The notes beneath the pieces are model-generated. The model did no database searches, was not told the DNA's origin, and saw nothing but the letters and a program-made list of their open reading frames with translations. A program made the position numbers and the translations under genes. Positions 40,706 through 50,135 of a DNA stretch of 64,000 nt are shown here, in pieces. The stretch is from Maricaulis sp. (GTDB lineage Bacteria > Pseudomonadota > Alphaproteobacteria > Caulobacterales > Maricaulaceae). The stretch lies in NCBI RefSeq assembly GCF_030149515.1, contig NZ_JASBRI010000013.1, forward strand, positions 62,001-126,000, in the 5' to 3' direction. Within the stretch, counting starts at the first letter, position 1; each line of letters opens with the position of its first letter.

Positions 40706-41410
40706 ATGCGCACGGCACTCGCCATTCGTCATGTGGCGTTCGAGGACGCCGGGGCCTTTGCACCCGCCCTGCGCGATACGGGCTACGCGCTGAAATACTG
40801 GGATGCGAGTGGCGATCCGGACGATCTCGCCCGCGCCAACCCCGACCTGTTGATCGTCCTGGGCGGACCTATCGGGGCCGACCAGGACGCTCTTTATCCT
40901 GTCTTGAAGACCGAGCTGGCCGTCATCGAGAAACGTCTCGCAGCCGGCCGTCCCACGCTCGGCATCTGTCTGGGCGCCCAGCTGATCGCACGCGCTGCGG
41001 GCGCGCGGATCTATCCGGCAAGGGTGCGCGAGATCGGATTCGGTCCGGTCGAACTGACCGTTTCGGGCCACAATTCCTGTCTCGCCCCCTTCGCCCACGA
41101 TCCGATGACGCTGCACTGGCACGGCGACACGTTCGACCTGCCGAAGGGGGCAACGCACCTGGCCCTGACAGATGTCTGCGAAAACCAGGCCTTCAGTCTC
41201 GGCCATTATGCTCTCGGCTTTCAGTTCCACCCCGAGGCCGGGGCCGGGCCGATCGAGCCCTGGCTGATCGGACACGCCGCCGAGCTGGCCGCGGCCGGCA
41301 CGGATATCGCCCAGTTGCGGCGCGATGCGGAGCTCTACGGCCCGCGTTTGGCGAAGAAGGCCGGTGAGGTCGCGCGGGCGTGGCTGGCCGAGCTCGCATT
41401 ACCCGCCTGA
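40706..41410 (+). CDS. Class I glutamine amidotransferase-like protein
   Basis: LGGPIGADQD; TLGICLGAQLIARAAGARIYP; LGFQFHPEA. Confidence 0.88.
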   Translation: MRTALAIRHVAFEDAGAFAPALRDTGYALKYWDASGDPDDLARANPDLLIVLGGPIGADQDALYPVLKTELAVIEKRLAAGRPTLGICLGAQLIARAAGARIYPARVREIGFGPVELTVSGHNSCLAPFAHDPMTLHWHGDTFDLPKGATHLALTDVCENQAFSLGHYALGFQFHPEAGAGPIEPWLIGHAAELAAAGTDIAQLRRDAELYGPRLAKKAGEVARAWLAELALPA

Positions 41411-41506
41411 CAATATTTCTCACGGGCTTGTGACGATCCTGACCCGGATTTAGCCCTGTTGTGTCCGGCCGTGACCTAAACTTGCCGCAAAGCGAGGGGG
41501 ACACAC

Positions 41507-42349
41507 ATGCTGACTTCCATCGTCACCGGCCTCTGCCTGGCGGCCCAGACCCCGGATTTCACCCGGCTCTGGCACACCGGCGGACTGGACAACCCGGAGA
41601 GCGTTATCTCTGACGGCCGGGGCGGATTTGTGGTCTCCAATGTCAGCGGCGGGGGAACCGAACGGAATGGTCAGGGCTATCTGGCCCGGCTGGACGCGGA
41701 CGGGCAGATTGTCGTCCGGAACTGGGTTTCCGGCCTCAACGCCCCGAAGGGGCTGGCGATCCTGGATGGGCGATTTTTCGTCACCGACATCGACGCAGTC
41801 GTCGAGATCGCATTTCCCGACGGATCTGTTCTTGCCCGCCACACCGTCACCGGAGCCAACGCACTCAACGACATCGCGGTTCACGACGGACGGCTTTTCG
41901 TGTCCGACAGCCGCGGCAGCCGGATCTATGTATTCGAGAACGGCAGCTGGTCGATCTGGCTGGAAGACGACGCGCTGGATGGTGTCAACGGGCTGCTGGC
42001 CGAGCCGGAACGCCTGCTTGTCACCACAATGGGGGCCGGCACCCTGCTTGCGGTGGACTGGGCAGACCGGTCGCTGCGCGTTCTGGCAGACGGGCTGCCC
42101 GATGCGGACGGGATCGCGCGGGCGACGCGCAGCGGCTATGTCATCAGCCAGTGGCCGGGACAGGTCTGGTTCTGGCGGGCAGACCGCGGCCGGGAGCTGA
42201 TTTTCGACCGGCGCGACGAACCGGTGATGATGAACGACATCTTCATTGCCGACGGTCGTCTCCTAATCCCCCACTGGGAACCCGGCGCCGTCTCGGCCTG
42301 GCGTATCGGCTGTCCGGAACAGGCCTCCGCACCGATGACGCCGGAATGA
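41507..42349 (+). CDS. Exported SMP-30/gluconolactonase-like beta-propeller protein
   Basis: DNPESVISDGRGGFVVSNV; LNAPKGLAILDGRFFVTDIDAVVEI; repeated propeller blades. Confidence 0.65.
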   Translation: MLTSIVTGLCLAAQTPDFTRLWHTGGLDNPESVISDGRGGFVVSNVSGGGTERNGQGYLARLDADGQIVVRNWVSGLNAPKGLAILDGRFFVTDIDAVVEIAFPDGSVLARHTVTGANALNDIAVHDGRLFVSDSRGSRIYVFENGSWSIWLEDDALDGVNGLLAEPERLLVTTMGAGTLLAVDWADRSLRVLADGLPDADGIARATRSGYVISQWPGQVWFWRADRGRELIFDRRDEPVMMNDIFIADGRLLIPHWEPGAVSAWRIGCPEQASAPMTPE

Positions 42350-42395
42350 ACATTGCGGCCTTGCTCAGGACAAAATCCCGGGCCAGCTTGCGCGC

Positions 42396-43076
42396 ATGAT
42401 TTCGCTGCTCTTCTCCCTCGCCCTGCTGCAGCAGGATGCCCTTCCGGCCAGTGAACCGCCTGCGTCCGAACGGACAGTTCCAGCCGATCCGTCAACAGTG
42501 CCGGAGGTTCAGGCCGAACCGGAGCTGAACCGGGATGCCGTACTCGCGGACATCAACGCCTATCTCAATTCGATCGGGACACTGCGCGCCCGGTTCAACC
42601 AGGTCGCACCCGACGGGTCGGCGGCCGGCGGCGTGTTGTCCATGGCACGGCCGGGCCGGCTGCGGTTCGAGTATGACGACCCCAGTCCGATCCGCGTCAT
42701 TGCCGATGGCACCACAGTCGCAATCGAGGACCGGGCGCTGGAAACCGTCGACCGGGTCCCGTTGCGTTCGACCCCGCTCTGGTGGCTCCTCAAGGGCGAT
42801 ATCGACATCGCCGAAGATGCCGAGATTGTCGGGCTGGAAAGCGAATACGGCTTTTTGTACCTGACCCTGCGCGATCCGAGCGGAGACATGCAGGGCGAGA
42901 TCATGTTCGTCTTCGCCGAACCCGACTACGAATTGCGCGAATGGTTCGTGACCGACGCGCTGGGCGAGATAACCCGTGTCAGCCTCAGCGATGTCGAGAC
43001 CGGAGTTCGCCTGAATCCGCGCCTCTTCGTGATCCCGGAAGCTGAGGACCGCCGCGACTCCCGCCGGGGGCGCTGA
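42396..43076 (+). CDS. LolA-like outer-membrane lipoprotein carrier protein
   Basis: INAYLNSIGTLRARFNQVAPDGSAAGGVLSMARPGRLRFEYDDPSPIRVIADGTTVAIEDRALETVDRVPLRSTPLWWLL. Confidence 0.9.
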   Translation: MISLLFSLALLQQDALPASEPPASERTVPADPSTVPEVQAEPELNRDAVLADINAYLNSIGTLRARFNQVAPDGSAAGGVLSMARPGRLRFEYDDPSPIRVIADGTTVAIEDRALETVDRVPLRSTPLWWLLKGDIDIAEDAEIVGLESEYGFLYLTLRDPSGDMQGEIMFVFAEPDYELREWFVTDALGEITRVSLSDVETGVRLNPRLFVIPEAEDRRDSRRGR

Positions 43077-43273
43077 CATCGCACTGATGTTTTTTCATCA
43101 CAGGCAAATTCTTTCTCATTTTTTATTTGCAGAAACCGGGGCGCTGTGGCGTTATTGTAACGCTGACTGAGAGGCAAATGGATCGGCGTCGTCCCCCCGC
43201 TTGCAGATCCTGACCTCAGTCGCGCCGGACTGATCCCCTCCCGGCGCTGCGCTGAAAAATCACGCGCACGGCT

Positions 43274-43310
43274 TTGCGCCCGGTCTCCTCCCCCTCGAGA
43301 CCGGGCGCAA
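43274..43310 (+). terminator. Strong hairpin, probable terminator or attenuator
   Basis: TTGCGCCCGGTCTC-CTCCCCCTC-GAGACCGGGCGCAA-TTTG: 14-bp perfect stem. Confidence 0.6.
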
Positions 43311-43379
43311 TTTGCATCCAGGCGGCGAATTCAGGTCTTCCCCCTGTGCATTCCCTCCCGGGCTCGCTACATACGATCC

Positions 43380-43988
43380 ATGCAATTCACCGACGACCCC
43401 GAAGACGCGGACATCCCGCGCCTGCTCGACGAAATCCCGCTCCTCTACAAGGCCAAGGCCTTTGCCGAGAGCCTCAACGCGAACACCTGGTTCTCCCGCC
43501 TGGGCGAACCGCTGGACGATCGCGAAAAGGACCTCGCCCGTACCTATCTCGACGGTCTGGGCTTTCCCGAGGCGGAACCCGCCCTCCTGTCCGGCTGGGA
43601 CGAGGCGGCCGGAGCGGCGGAAAGTCTCGATACCGATCCGATGGGCTGGGAAGCCGAGGAAATGCTGCGCACGGGCCTTGTCTCGCGCGCTCTGGAACGG
43701 CTGGACGAACAGGCCGTCGGCGCCGCCCTGGCCCTGGTCGCCCAGAAGACCGGCGACACGGCCCGCGACGCGATCGAGGATGCCGCTGCCGTAGCCGATG
43801 TGGAGGATATGACCCTCGTTCACGCCGCTGCCGGGGCTCTGGCCCAGGCGGCCAACGGCGCCGCTCTGGTTGTCCTCGCCGAAGCCGAGGGCGACGAACC
43901 GCCCCACCCCTTCCTGGCCCGCTGGCGGCTTTTTGCGCGCGGCCGCTGGCCGGTCGGCCTGGCCGGCGCAACCTACAACATTCTCTGA
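43380..43988 (+). CDS. Conserved hypothetical protein
   Basis: 202-aa frame with high-GC codon bias between lolA and xth: MQFTDDPEDADIPRLLDEIPLLYKAKAFAESLNANTWFSRLG. Confidence 0.65.
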   Translation: MQFTDDPEDADIPRLLDEIPLLYKAKAFAESLNANTWFSRLGEPLDDREKDLARTYLDGLGFPEAEPALLSGWDEAAGAAESLDTDPMGWEAEEMLRTGLVSRALERLDEQAVGAALALVAQKTGDTARDAIEDAAAVADVEDMTLVHAAAGALAQAANGAALVVLAEAEGDEPPHPFLARWRLFARGRWPVGLAGATYNIL

Positions 43989-44012
43989 CATTTGACCTGA
44001 CAGGACCTGCCG

Positions 44013-44825
44013 ATGACCGCCCTGACCCTTGCCAGCTGGAACATCAATTCCGTGCGCCTGCGCGCACCGCTCGTGGCCGAATGGGTGCGCCAGGCCGATC
44101 CGGACGTCCTGTGCCTGCAGGAAATCAAGTGCCAGAACGAGCAGTTTCCCGAGGCCGAGTTCCGGGAGATGGGGTTCAGGTATTTCCATGTGCGCGGCAA
44201 GAAGGGGATGCACGGTGTGGCGATCGCTTCCAAACTTCCGCTGGACGACCTGTCCGACGAGGCGCTGTGCCCCAAGTCGGAGGCCCGGCACCAGCGTGTG
44301 ACGGTCGACGGCATCGAGCTGCACAATTTCTATATTCCAGCCGGCGGTGACGAGCCCGATCCGGCGGTCAATCCGCGCTTTGCCCACAAGCTGGCCTTCC
44401 TCGATCGCATCGAAGCCTATTTCAAAGGCCGTTCGGCCGAGAATCCGCCGCTGGTGCTGGTGGGGGATTTCAACATCGCTCCGTATGAGCACGACGTCTG
44501 GTCGCACAGGCAATTGCTCAAGGTCGTCTCCCACACACCGGTGGAAACCGACGCGCTGGAACGCATCCGCCTTGCCGGCAATTTCACTGACATCGCCCGC
44601 GAACTCGTGCCGATGGAGGAGAAGCTCTATTCCTGGTGGAGCTATCGTGCCCGTGACTGGCGCAAGGCCAATCGCGGCCGCCGCCTCGACCACATCTGGG
44701 CCGCCCCGGCCGTGCGCGAGCGAGCCCTGGCCGGCGGCCGCGAGGCGTTCCGGATCTGGGAAGACGTGCGTGGCTGGGAGAAGCCGTCCGACCACGCACC
44801 GGTGGTGCTGCAGATCGCAGGCTAG
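44013..44825 (+). CDS. xth: Exodeoxyribonuclease III
   Basis: LASWNINSVRLRAPLVAEW; LCLQEIKCQNEQFP; VLVGDFNIAPYEHDVW; SDHAPVVLQI. Confidence 0.95.
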   Translation: MTALTLASWNINSVRLRAPLVAEWVRQADPDVLCLQEIKCQNEQFPEAEFREMGFRYFHVRGKKGMHGVAIASKLPLDDLSDEALCPKSEARHQRVTVDGIELHNFYIPAGGDEPDPAVNPRFAHKLAFLDRIEAYFKGRSAENPPLVLVGDFNIAPYEHDVWSHRQLLKVVSHTPVETDALERIRLAGNFTDIARELVPMEEKLYSWWSYRARDWRKANRGRRLDHIWAAPAVRERALAGGREAFRIWEDVRGWEKPSDHAPVVLQIAG

Positions 44826-44834
44826 CCTCAAGAC

Positions 44835-45521
44835 CTAGCTCTGCAGCCGGTATCCGCCGCTTTCCGTCACAAGCAGCCGCGCATGGGCCGGATCCGGCTC
44901 GATTTTCTGGCGCAGCCGGTAGACATGGGTTTCCAGCGTGTGGGTGGTCACCGCGGGATTGTACCCCCAGACCTCGTGCAACAGCTCGTCGCGCGGAACC
45001 GGCTTGCCGCCGGCCCGGTAGAGATATTTGAGAATATTGGTCTCTTTTTCGGTCAACCGGATCTTTTTCTCCTCGCTTGTCAGCAGGAGTTTCATGGCCG
45101 GACGGAACTCGTAGGGACCGATCTGGAAGACCGCATCCTCGCTTTGCTCGTGCGATCGCATGTGGGCCCGCACCCGCGCCAGCAGGACCGAGAACTTGAA
45201 CGGTTTGGTGACGTAGTCGTTGGCGCCCGATTCCAGACCGAGGATCTGGTCGGCATCCGTGTCCTGCGCGGTCAGCATGACGATAGGCGAGGAAATGCCG
45301 TTCTTGCGCATCAGACGACAGGCCTCGCGGCCGTCCATGTCCGGCAGATCCACATCCAGCAGGATGACATCGGCGCGTTCCGCCTTCGCCAGGGACATCG
45401 CGTCACCCGCGGTTGCTGCAGAGAGCGTCCGGAATTCCTCGTGCAGGGCGAACTGCTCTACCAGAGCCTCGCGCAGATCCTCGTCGTCATCGACGATCAG
45501 AATCGATTTTTGTGCACTCAT
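44835..45521 (-). CDS. OmpR/PhoB-family response regulator
   Basis: Receiver SILIVDDDEDLREAL...DVILLDVDLPDMDG; winged HTH LTEKETNILKYLYRAGGKPVPRDELLHEVWGYNPAVTTHTLETHVYRLRQKIE. Confidence 0.94.
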   Translation of the reverse strand: MSAQKSILIVDDDEDLREALVEQFALHEEFRTLSAATAGDAMSLAKAERADVILLDVDLPDMDGREACRLMRKNGISSPIVMLTAQDTDADQILGLESGANDYVTKPFKFSVLLARVRAHMRSHEQSEDAVFQIGPYEFRPAMKLLLTSEEKKIRLTEKETNILKYLYRAGGKPVPRDELLHEVWGYNPAVTTHTLETHVYRLRQKIEPDPAHARLLVTESGGYRLQS

Positions 45522-45776
45522 GAGACGATCATGCCCATTTCGTTTCGCAAGGCAAATCCTGCCGGCCGGCAGAAATTGCCCGGCAAGAACTGCTCTGTCG
45601 CACCGGCCGGCCTTGTATTTATCATTCCCATTCTGGTCCCGGAATTGCTTGATACGGCCCGAGTCCGCCTGCCGGACACCCATCCGTGGTGGGGGAGGCG
45701 AGGAGGATGCCTGTGTGCATTTTGCCCGCACGACGCGTTCCTCGCCGACCACCTCTCTTCCATCTAAGCTGGCCTC

Positions 45777-46277
45777 ATGGATTGGCAAGTCACCCGCACG
45801 GGACAGTTCGAACTCGGTGGCCGCACCGTACGCGCAGCCCTGGGCAAGGGCGGCATCACGGAGGCGTCAGACAAGCGTGAAGGCGACGGCGCCACGCCCC
45901 TGGGGCGCTATGCATTGCGCCGCGTGCTGTTCCGGGCCGATCGCGGCGACCTGCCGGAAACGGCGCTGCCGGTGCGGGCGATCCGTCCCGATGACGGCTG
46001 GTGCGACGACCCGGCCGACCCGGCCTATAACCGGCCCGTTCGAAAGCCCTATCCCGCATCCCATGAAGACCTCTGGCGCGAGGACGGCCTCTACGATCTG
46101 GTTCTGGTGCTCGGTCACAATGACGATCCGCCGGTGCCCGGCGCCGGATCGGCCATCTTCCTGCATTGCAAACGGGGCGATTACGAACCCACGCAGGGCT
46201 GCATCGCGCTGGACCCGCAGGATGTCCGGACGCTCCTGGCGGCGGCCAGACCCGGGGACACACTGACGATTGCCTGA
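45777..46277 (+). CDS. L,D-transpeptidase (YkuD) family protein
   Basis: KREGDGATPLGRYALRRVLFR; catalytic HCKRGDYEPTQGCIALDPQDV. Confidence 0.88.
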   Translation: MDWQVTRTGQFELGGRTVRAALGKGGITEASDKREGDGATPLGRYALRRVLFRADRGDLPETALPVRAIRPDDGWCDDPADPAYNRPVRKPYPASHEDLWREDGLYDLVLVLGHNDDPPVPGAGSAIFLHCKRGDYEPTQGCIALDPQDVRTLLAAARPGDTLTIA

Positions 46278-46281
46278 GGCG

Positions 46282-46959
46282 TCAGTTTTCGCGGCTGCCG
46301 AACAGGGCCGTGCCCACCCGCACCGAGGTGGCGCCCAGGGATACAGCGGTCCCGAAGTCCGCGCTCATGCCCATGGACAGCCGCGCCAGGCCGGTTTCGG
46401 CGGCGAGCTTGGCCAGCAGGGCGAAGTGAAGACCGGCGGGCTCCTCGACGGGCGGAATGCACATCAGCCCGTCGATATCGAACCCGTATTGCTCGCGCAT
46501 GCGGGCCACGAAACCGGCGGTCTGCGCCGGCAGCACGCCGGACTTTTGTTCCTCCTCACCCGTATTGACCTGGACAAACAGGCGCGGCGTGCGGCCCTGC
46601 GCGTCCATCTCCTTGCGCAGTGCCCTGGCCAGCTTGTCCCGGTCCAGGGTTTCGATCACATCGAAAAGCGCGACCGCCTCCGCAGCCTTGTTGGTCTGAA
46701 GCGGGCCGATCAGCCGCAATTCGAGGTCAGGCCAGTGACCGCGCCGGTCCTGCCAGCGTGCCTGGGCCTCCTGAACCCGGTTCTCGCCGAAAACCCGCTG
46801 GCCCGCGGTCAGGGCCGCGTCGATACGGGCATCGCTCTGGCGTTTCGAGACCGCCACCAGGGTGATATCACTCGGCTTTCGCCCGGCCTGGCGGGCGATG
46901 TCACCGATCGTGTCCATGAGGGCCGCGCGGCGGCGGGCGATATCGGAGGAGGCAGTCAT
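46282..46959 (-). CDS. YggS-family PLP homeostasis protein
   Basis: ITLVAVSKRQSDARIDAAL; VFGENRVQEAQARW; GLMCIPP; LSMGMSADFGTAVSLGATSVRVGTALFG. Confidence 0.93.
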   Translation of the reverse strand: MTASSDIARRRAALMDTIGDIARQAGRKPSDITLVAVSKRQSDARIDAALTAGQRVFGENRVQEAQARWQDRRGHWPDLELRLIGPLQTNKAAEAVALFDVIETLDRDKLARALRKEMDAQGRTPRLFVQVNTGEEEQKSGVLPAQTAGFVARMREQYGFDIDGLMCIPPVEEPAGLHFALLAKLAAETGLARLSMGMSADFGTAVSLGATSVRVGTALFGSREN

Positions 46960-47593
46960 GACGCCGCCATATGACGCAGTGCAACGCTTGGCAAGACAGG
47001 CCATGCGGGTTCGCGGCAGCGCGGCGGGCGCCCTGCCGCCCCTGATTGCGCTGACCGATCCCGCCCGGACACCGGACGCGGCCGGGTATGCCGCGGGCCT
47101 GGAGCCCGGGAGCGGTCTGATCTACCGGCATTTCGGCGCCGATGACCGGTTCGAGACCGGCCGCGCACTCGCCTCCATCGCCCGTGAACGCGGCCTCGTC
47201 CTGCTGGTTTCCGCCGATCCCGAGCTGGCTGACGCGATCGGCGCGGCCGGCTTGCACTGGCCCGAGACCCGGCTGGCCCAGGCCTTTGCCCGGCGCTGCC
47301 GCGGCGACCGCCGGCCCTTTACGTCAGCCGCGCATTCGCCGCTCGCGCTGGCCCGGGCCCGGGCGTCAGGGGTGGATGCCGCGCTGTTTTCGCCCGTTTT
47401 TCCAAGTGCCAGCCCCAGTGCCGGGCGCGCGAAAGGGCTGTGGGCCGCCGCCGCCGCCGCACGGCGGGCCGCACTTCCGGTTTACGCACTCGGCGGCGTC
47501 AATACGCAGACGGCGGCGCGGCTTGAAAATCTCGGTTTTTCGGGAATTGCCTGTGTCGGCGCGATCAGAAGCGCAGGGCCGACTCGAACTTGA
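46958..47593 (+). CDS. Thiamine phosphate synthase (ThiE-like)
   Basis: PPLIALTDPARTPDAAGYA; AAHSPLALARARASGVDAALFSPVFPSASP; PVYALGGVNTQTAARL. Confidence 0.8.
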   Translation: MTPPYDAVQRLARQAMRVRGSAAGALPPLIALTDPARTPDAAGYAAGLEPGSGLIYRHFGADDRFETGRALASIARERGLVLLVSADPELADAIGAAGLHWPETRLAQAFARRCRGDRRPFTSAAHSPLALARARASGVDAALFSPVFPSASPSAGRAKGLWAAAAAARRAALPVYALGGVNTQTAARLENLGFSGIACVGAIRSAGPTRT

Positions 47594-48005
47594 TTTCCGG
47601 CTCGCGCCGGTCCTCGTCACGCTCGCGCAGGGTGAAATATTCGCTGTCCGGCGAAGCAAAGCGCAGTTCGCCACCGAGACGGAAGCGATCGCCCAGATTG
47701 ACAAAGGCACCGGCGGAGAGATCGTCGCGCTGGAACCGGGTGTCGGAATGTTCCTCAATCCCCAGCGTGATACCCCAGCGGCCGCCGGACGGCTGCCAGT
47801 CGAACGTCTCGATTTCCGCCAGTCCGGGATGCGGCGCCTCGTTCATCGACAGGGTGAAGGCTTCGTACCAGGGAGTTTCCGCTTCGGTCGGCGCATCGGC
47901 TTCCTGGGAGATGGCCGGTGCAGTGCACAGGCAGAGGGCCGTCGCCAGAACGGCCACGGACGCTTTTCTACCAATCATGTCAAACGGTTGTGCCCGCCGA
48001 CGCAT
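47565..48005 (-). CDS. NtrZ-like periplasmic regulatory protein
   Basis: Signal peptide; GGRWGITLGIEEHSDTRFQRDDLSAGAFVNLGDRFRLGGELRF...PEIKFESALRF. Confidence 0.65.
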   Translation of the reverse strand: MRRRAQPFDMIGRKASVAVLATALCLCTAPAISQEADAPTEAETPWYEAFTLSMNEAPHPGLAEIETFDWQPSGGRWGITLGIEEHSDTRFQRDDLSAGAFVNLGDRFRLGGELRFASPDSEYFTLRERDEDRREPEIKFESALRF

Positions 48006-48110
48006 GGCTACATCTCCCTCACACGGGTCCAATTTATCGCATCAGCCGGATCCACCCCAAGAAGATTCTGCCGCCGCACATACAAAATCCGGCGGCCTGT
48101 GGCGGATTTG

Positions 48111-49337
48111 TCAAAACTGCCAGCCAAGTTCGAAAAACCCGCCAAGCGTGTCGCGGTCCTGTTGACCGCGCCCGCCGGGTACCGCGACCGGCCCGGACCG
48201 GGTCATCGTCTGCACACCGGCACCGGCTATCCAGCGCTGCCCTATCAGGCGGGATCCGCCGATCTGCCAGCTATCCCCGTCGACATGCACCGCATTGTCG
48301 CTGAAATCCGCATGCTCCAGCGTCAACAGCCAGGGCCCCGTCTCATACCCTGCGGACACAGCCCACGCCGTGTAGCCCCTGTCGTTCCCAAGACCATTGT
48401 TGGCCGCAAGCCCGCGTACGCCCGCGGACCAGGCACCGCGGGTCCATGACAGACCGGCATCGAGGGATTCGAGGGCGCCGGATCCGGGGCGGCCGGTGGC
48501 ATCCTCGCCCTTAGCCGCGGAGACGCTGGCCTCCCATTCATGCCCGCCCCGGCGGATCGCATAGTGCACGCCGAGCTCGAAGACATCGTCGAAGACCGGG
48601 CTGACCAGACCGGCCGGACCGTATTCGCGGGCGCAGGCATCGACGCCGCAATCGCGCACGGACGGCGTGAAGGACGCCGCCAGGCGCAGCGTGCCCACAC
48701 TGCTTTCCTGACCCAGGGCGACGGATCGGAAGACCAGTTTGAAATCCTGGCCGGAGATGTGACTGATCGTCCGGGCCCCGGACAGAAGACCGGTATTGAC
48801 CCGGCCTCCATCGGCACGGGTCAGGCGAAAGGCCGCAGGCCCGGCTGCCGGATCGAGCCGTGCCGCGCCGTCGGCCCGCCCCAGGCGGACCTCTCCCCAG
48901 CCGGTGTCGTAGAAAAGATAGGCCGTATCCAGCGTGCCGCGCGTTTCCGGGCCACCCGCAGGGAGCCCCGCCGCCCGAAAGCCGGACACAGGTCCCGCCA
49001 CATCGGGACAACCGCCCGTATCGGGCGGGCAATCGCCAGCCAGCCCGCCCCAGGCGCGCCGGCCCGTATCGCGCCGCAGCCGTCCGCCCAGGACCAGTCC
49101 ATAGCGGCGTCCTCGGCCGGTAAAGCTCTCGAATTCGATGTGGCCGTCGATATCGTAGAGGAGGGCCGCATCGCCATCGCCGGCGCGGACCACCGTTCCG
49201 GCATCCAGCACGAGCCGTGCCGTCTGCGTGTCGAAACCGTTATCGCCGGAAAAACCGTTGCCCTGGGGGAATGCCGGCGGGGCCGCAAGTGCTCCGGACA
49301 GCGCTGCGACAAATATCGCGCTTGATGTCCGCACCAT
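48111..49337 (-). CDS. Porin family protein
   Basis: Signal peptide MVRTSSAIFVAALSGALAAPPAFPQ; beta-barrel periodicity; terminal GGFFELGWQF. Confidence 0.88.
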   Translation of the reverse strand: MVRTSSAIFVAALSGALAAPPAFPQGNGFSGDNGFDTQTARLVLDAGTVVRAGDGDAALLYDIDGHIEFESFTGRGRRYGLVLGGRLRRDTGRRAWGGLAGDCPPDTGGCPDVAGPVSGFRAAGLPAGGPETRGTLDTAYLFYDTGWGEVRLGRADGAARLDPAAGPAAFRLTRADGGRVNTGLLSGARTISHISGQDFKLVFRSVALGQESSVGTLRLAASFTPSVRDCGVDACAREYGPAGLVSPVFDDVFELGVHYAIRRGGHEWEASVSAAKGEDATGRPGSGALESLDAGLSWTRGAWSAGVRGLAANNGLGNDRGYTAWAVSAGYETGPWLLTLEHADFSDNAVHVDGDSWQIGGSRLIGQRWIAGAGVQTMTRSGPVAVPGGRGQQDRDTLGGFFELGWQF

Positions 49338-49601
49338 AGCTCGCGGTCCCGCCGATCGGCCCCGTCCCCCCGGACGTCGCGCCTTACAGGAAGTTAAGCG
49401 GCCGCGCCGGTCAAGCGCCTCGACCCGTCCGTTCACGTCTTCGCGAGCAATTGTTGCTCTGGTGCCACGGTTGTGCGGGGTGCCTTTCGGCGCTGGCGCA
49501 TGCGGCATCGCATGTTATACAAACCGTTCAAGCAAGGAGCGCATCCGCGCTCACGGTTCTCCCGCGTGTAACCGCCGTTAGTTTCGAAGGAGTCTCGGCA
49601 T

Positions 49602-50102
49602 ATGCCCGACCGTCGGATTCTTGGAGTGGCCCTTTTTGCCGCCATTCTCTTTGTGCCCGCCTGTGCGTCGAACGATGCGGCAGAAGAGTCGGCCACCGCG
49701 AGCGAGCAGCGCTCGGGTCTGCGCCTGCCCTCCCTGCCCAATCCGCTGGGCGGCAATCGTGTCACCGAGGTCGAGGGGATTGGCGTCAACGGCTATCTCT
49801 GGCGCGCCAGCCTGGACACGATTTCCTTCATGCCCCTGGCCGAAGTGGATCCGTTCGGCGGCGTGATCATCACCGACTGGTATGCCAACCCGCAGATGCC
49901 GACCGAGCGCTTCAAGCTCACGGTCTATATCCTGGATACGCGGCTGCGCGCCGATGCCCTGGCCGTCAATGTCTTCCGCCAGGTGCGCGAGGAATCGGGC
50001 GGCTGGATCGATGCCCAGACCAGCGAACAGACCTCCTACGATATCGAGAACGCGATCCTGACCCGCGCCCGCCAGCTGCGCATTTCCCAGCTGGAAGACT
50101 AG
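49602..50102 (+). CDS. DUF3576 domain-containing lipoprotein
   Basis: Lipobox LFVPACAS; VNGYLWRASLDTISFMPLAEVDPFGGVIITDWYANPQMPTERFKLTVYILDTRLRADALAVNVFRQ. Confidence 0.9.
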   Translation: MPDRRILGVALFAAILFVPACASNDAAEESATASEQRSGLRLPSLPNPLGGNRVTEVEGIGVNGYLWRASLDTISFMPLAEVDPFGGVIITDWYANPQMPTERFKLTVYILDTRLRADALAVNVFRQVREESGGWIDAQTSEQTSYDIENAILTRARQLRISQLED

Positions 50103-50135
50103 GCGCGCAGACCGGCTTCGCTGCGAGACAAGATC

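Noticed and set aside
43260-44831. 523-aa ORF on the - strand
   Set aside because: Antisense to the 202-aa conserved hypothetical and xth; composition of a shadow ORF
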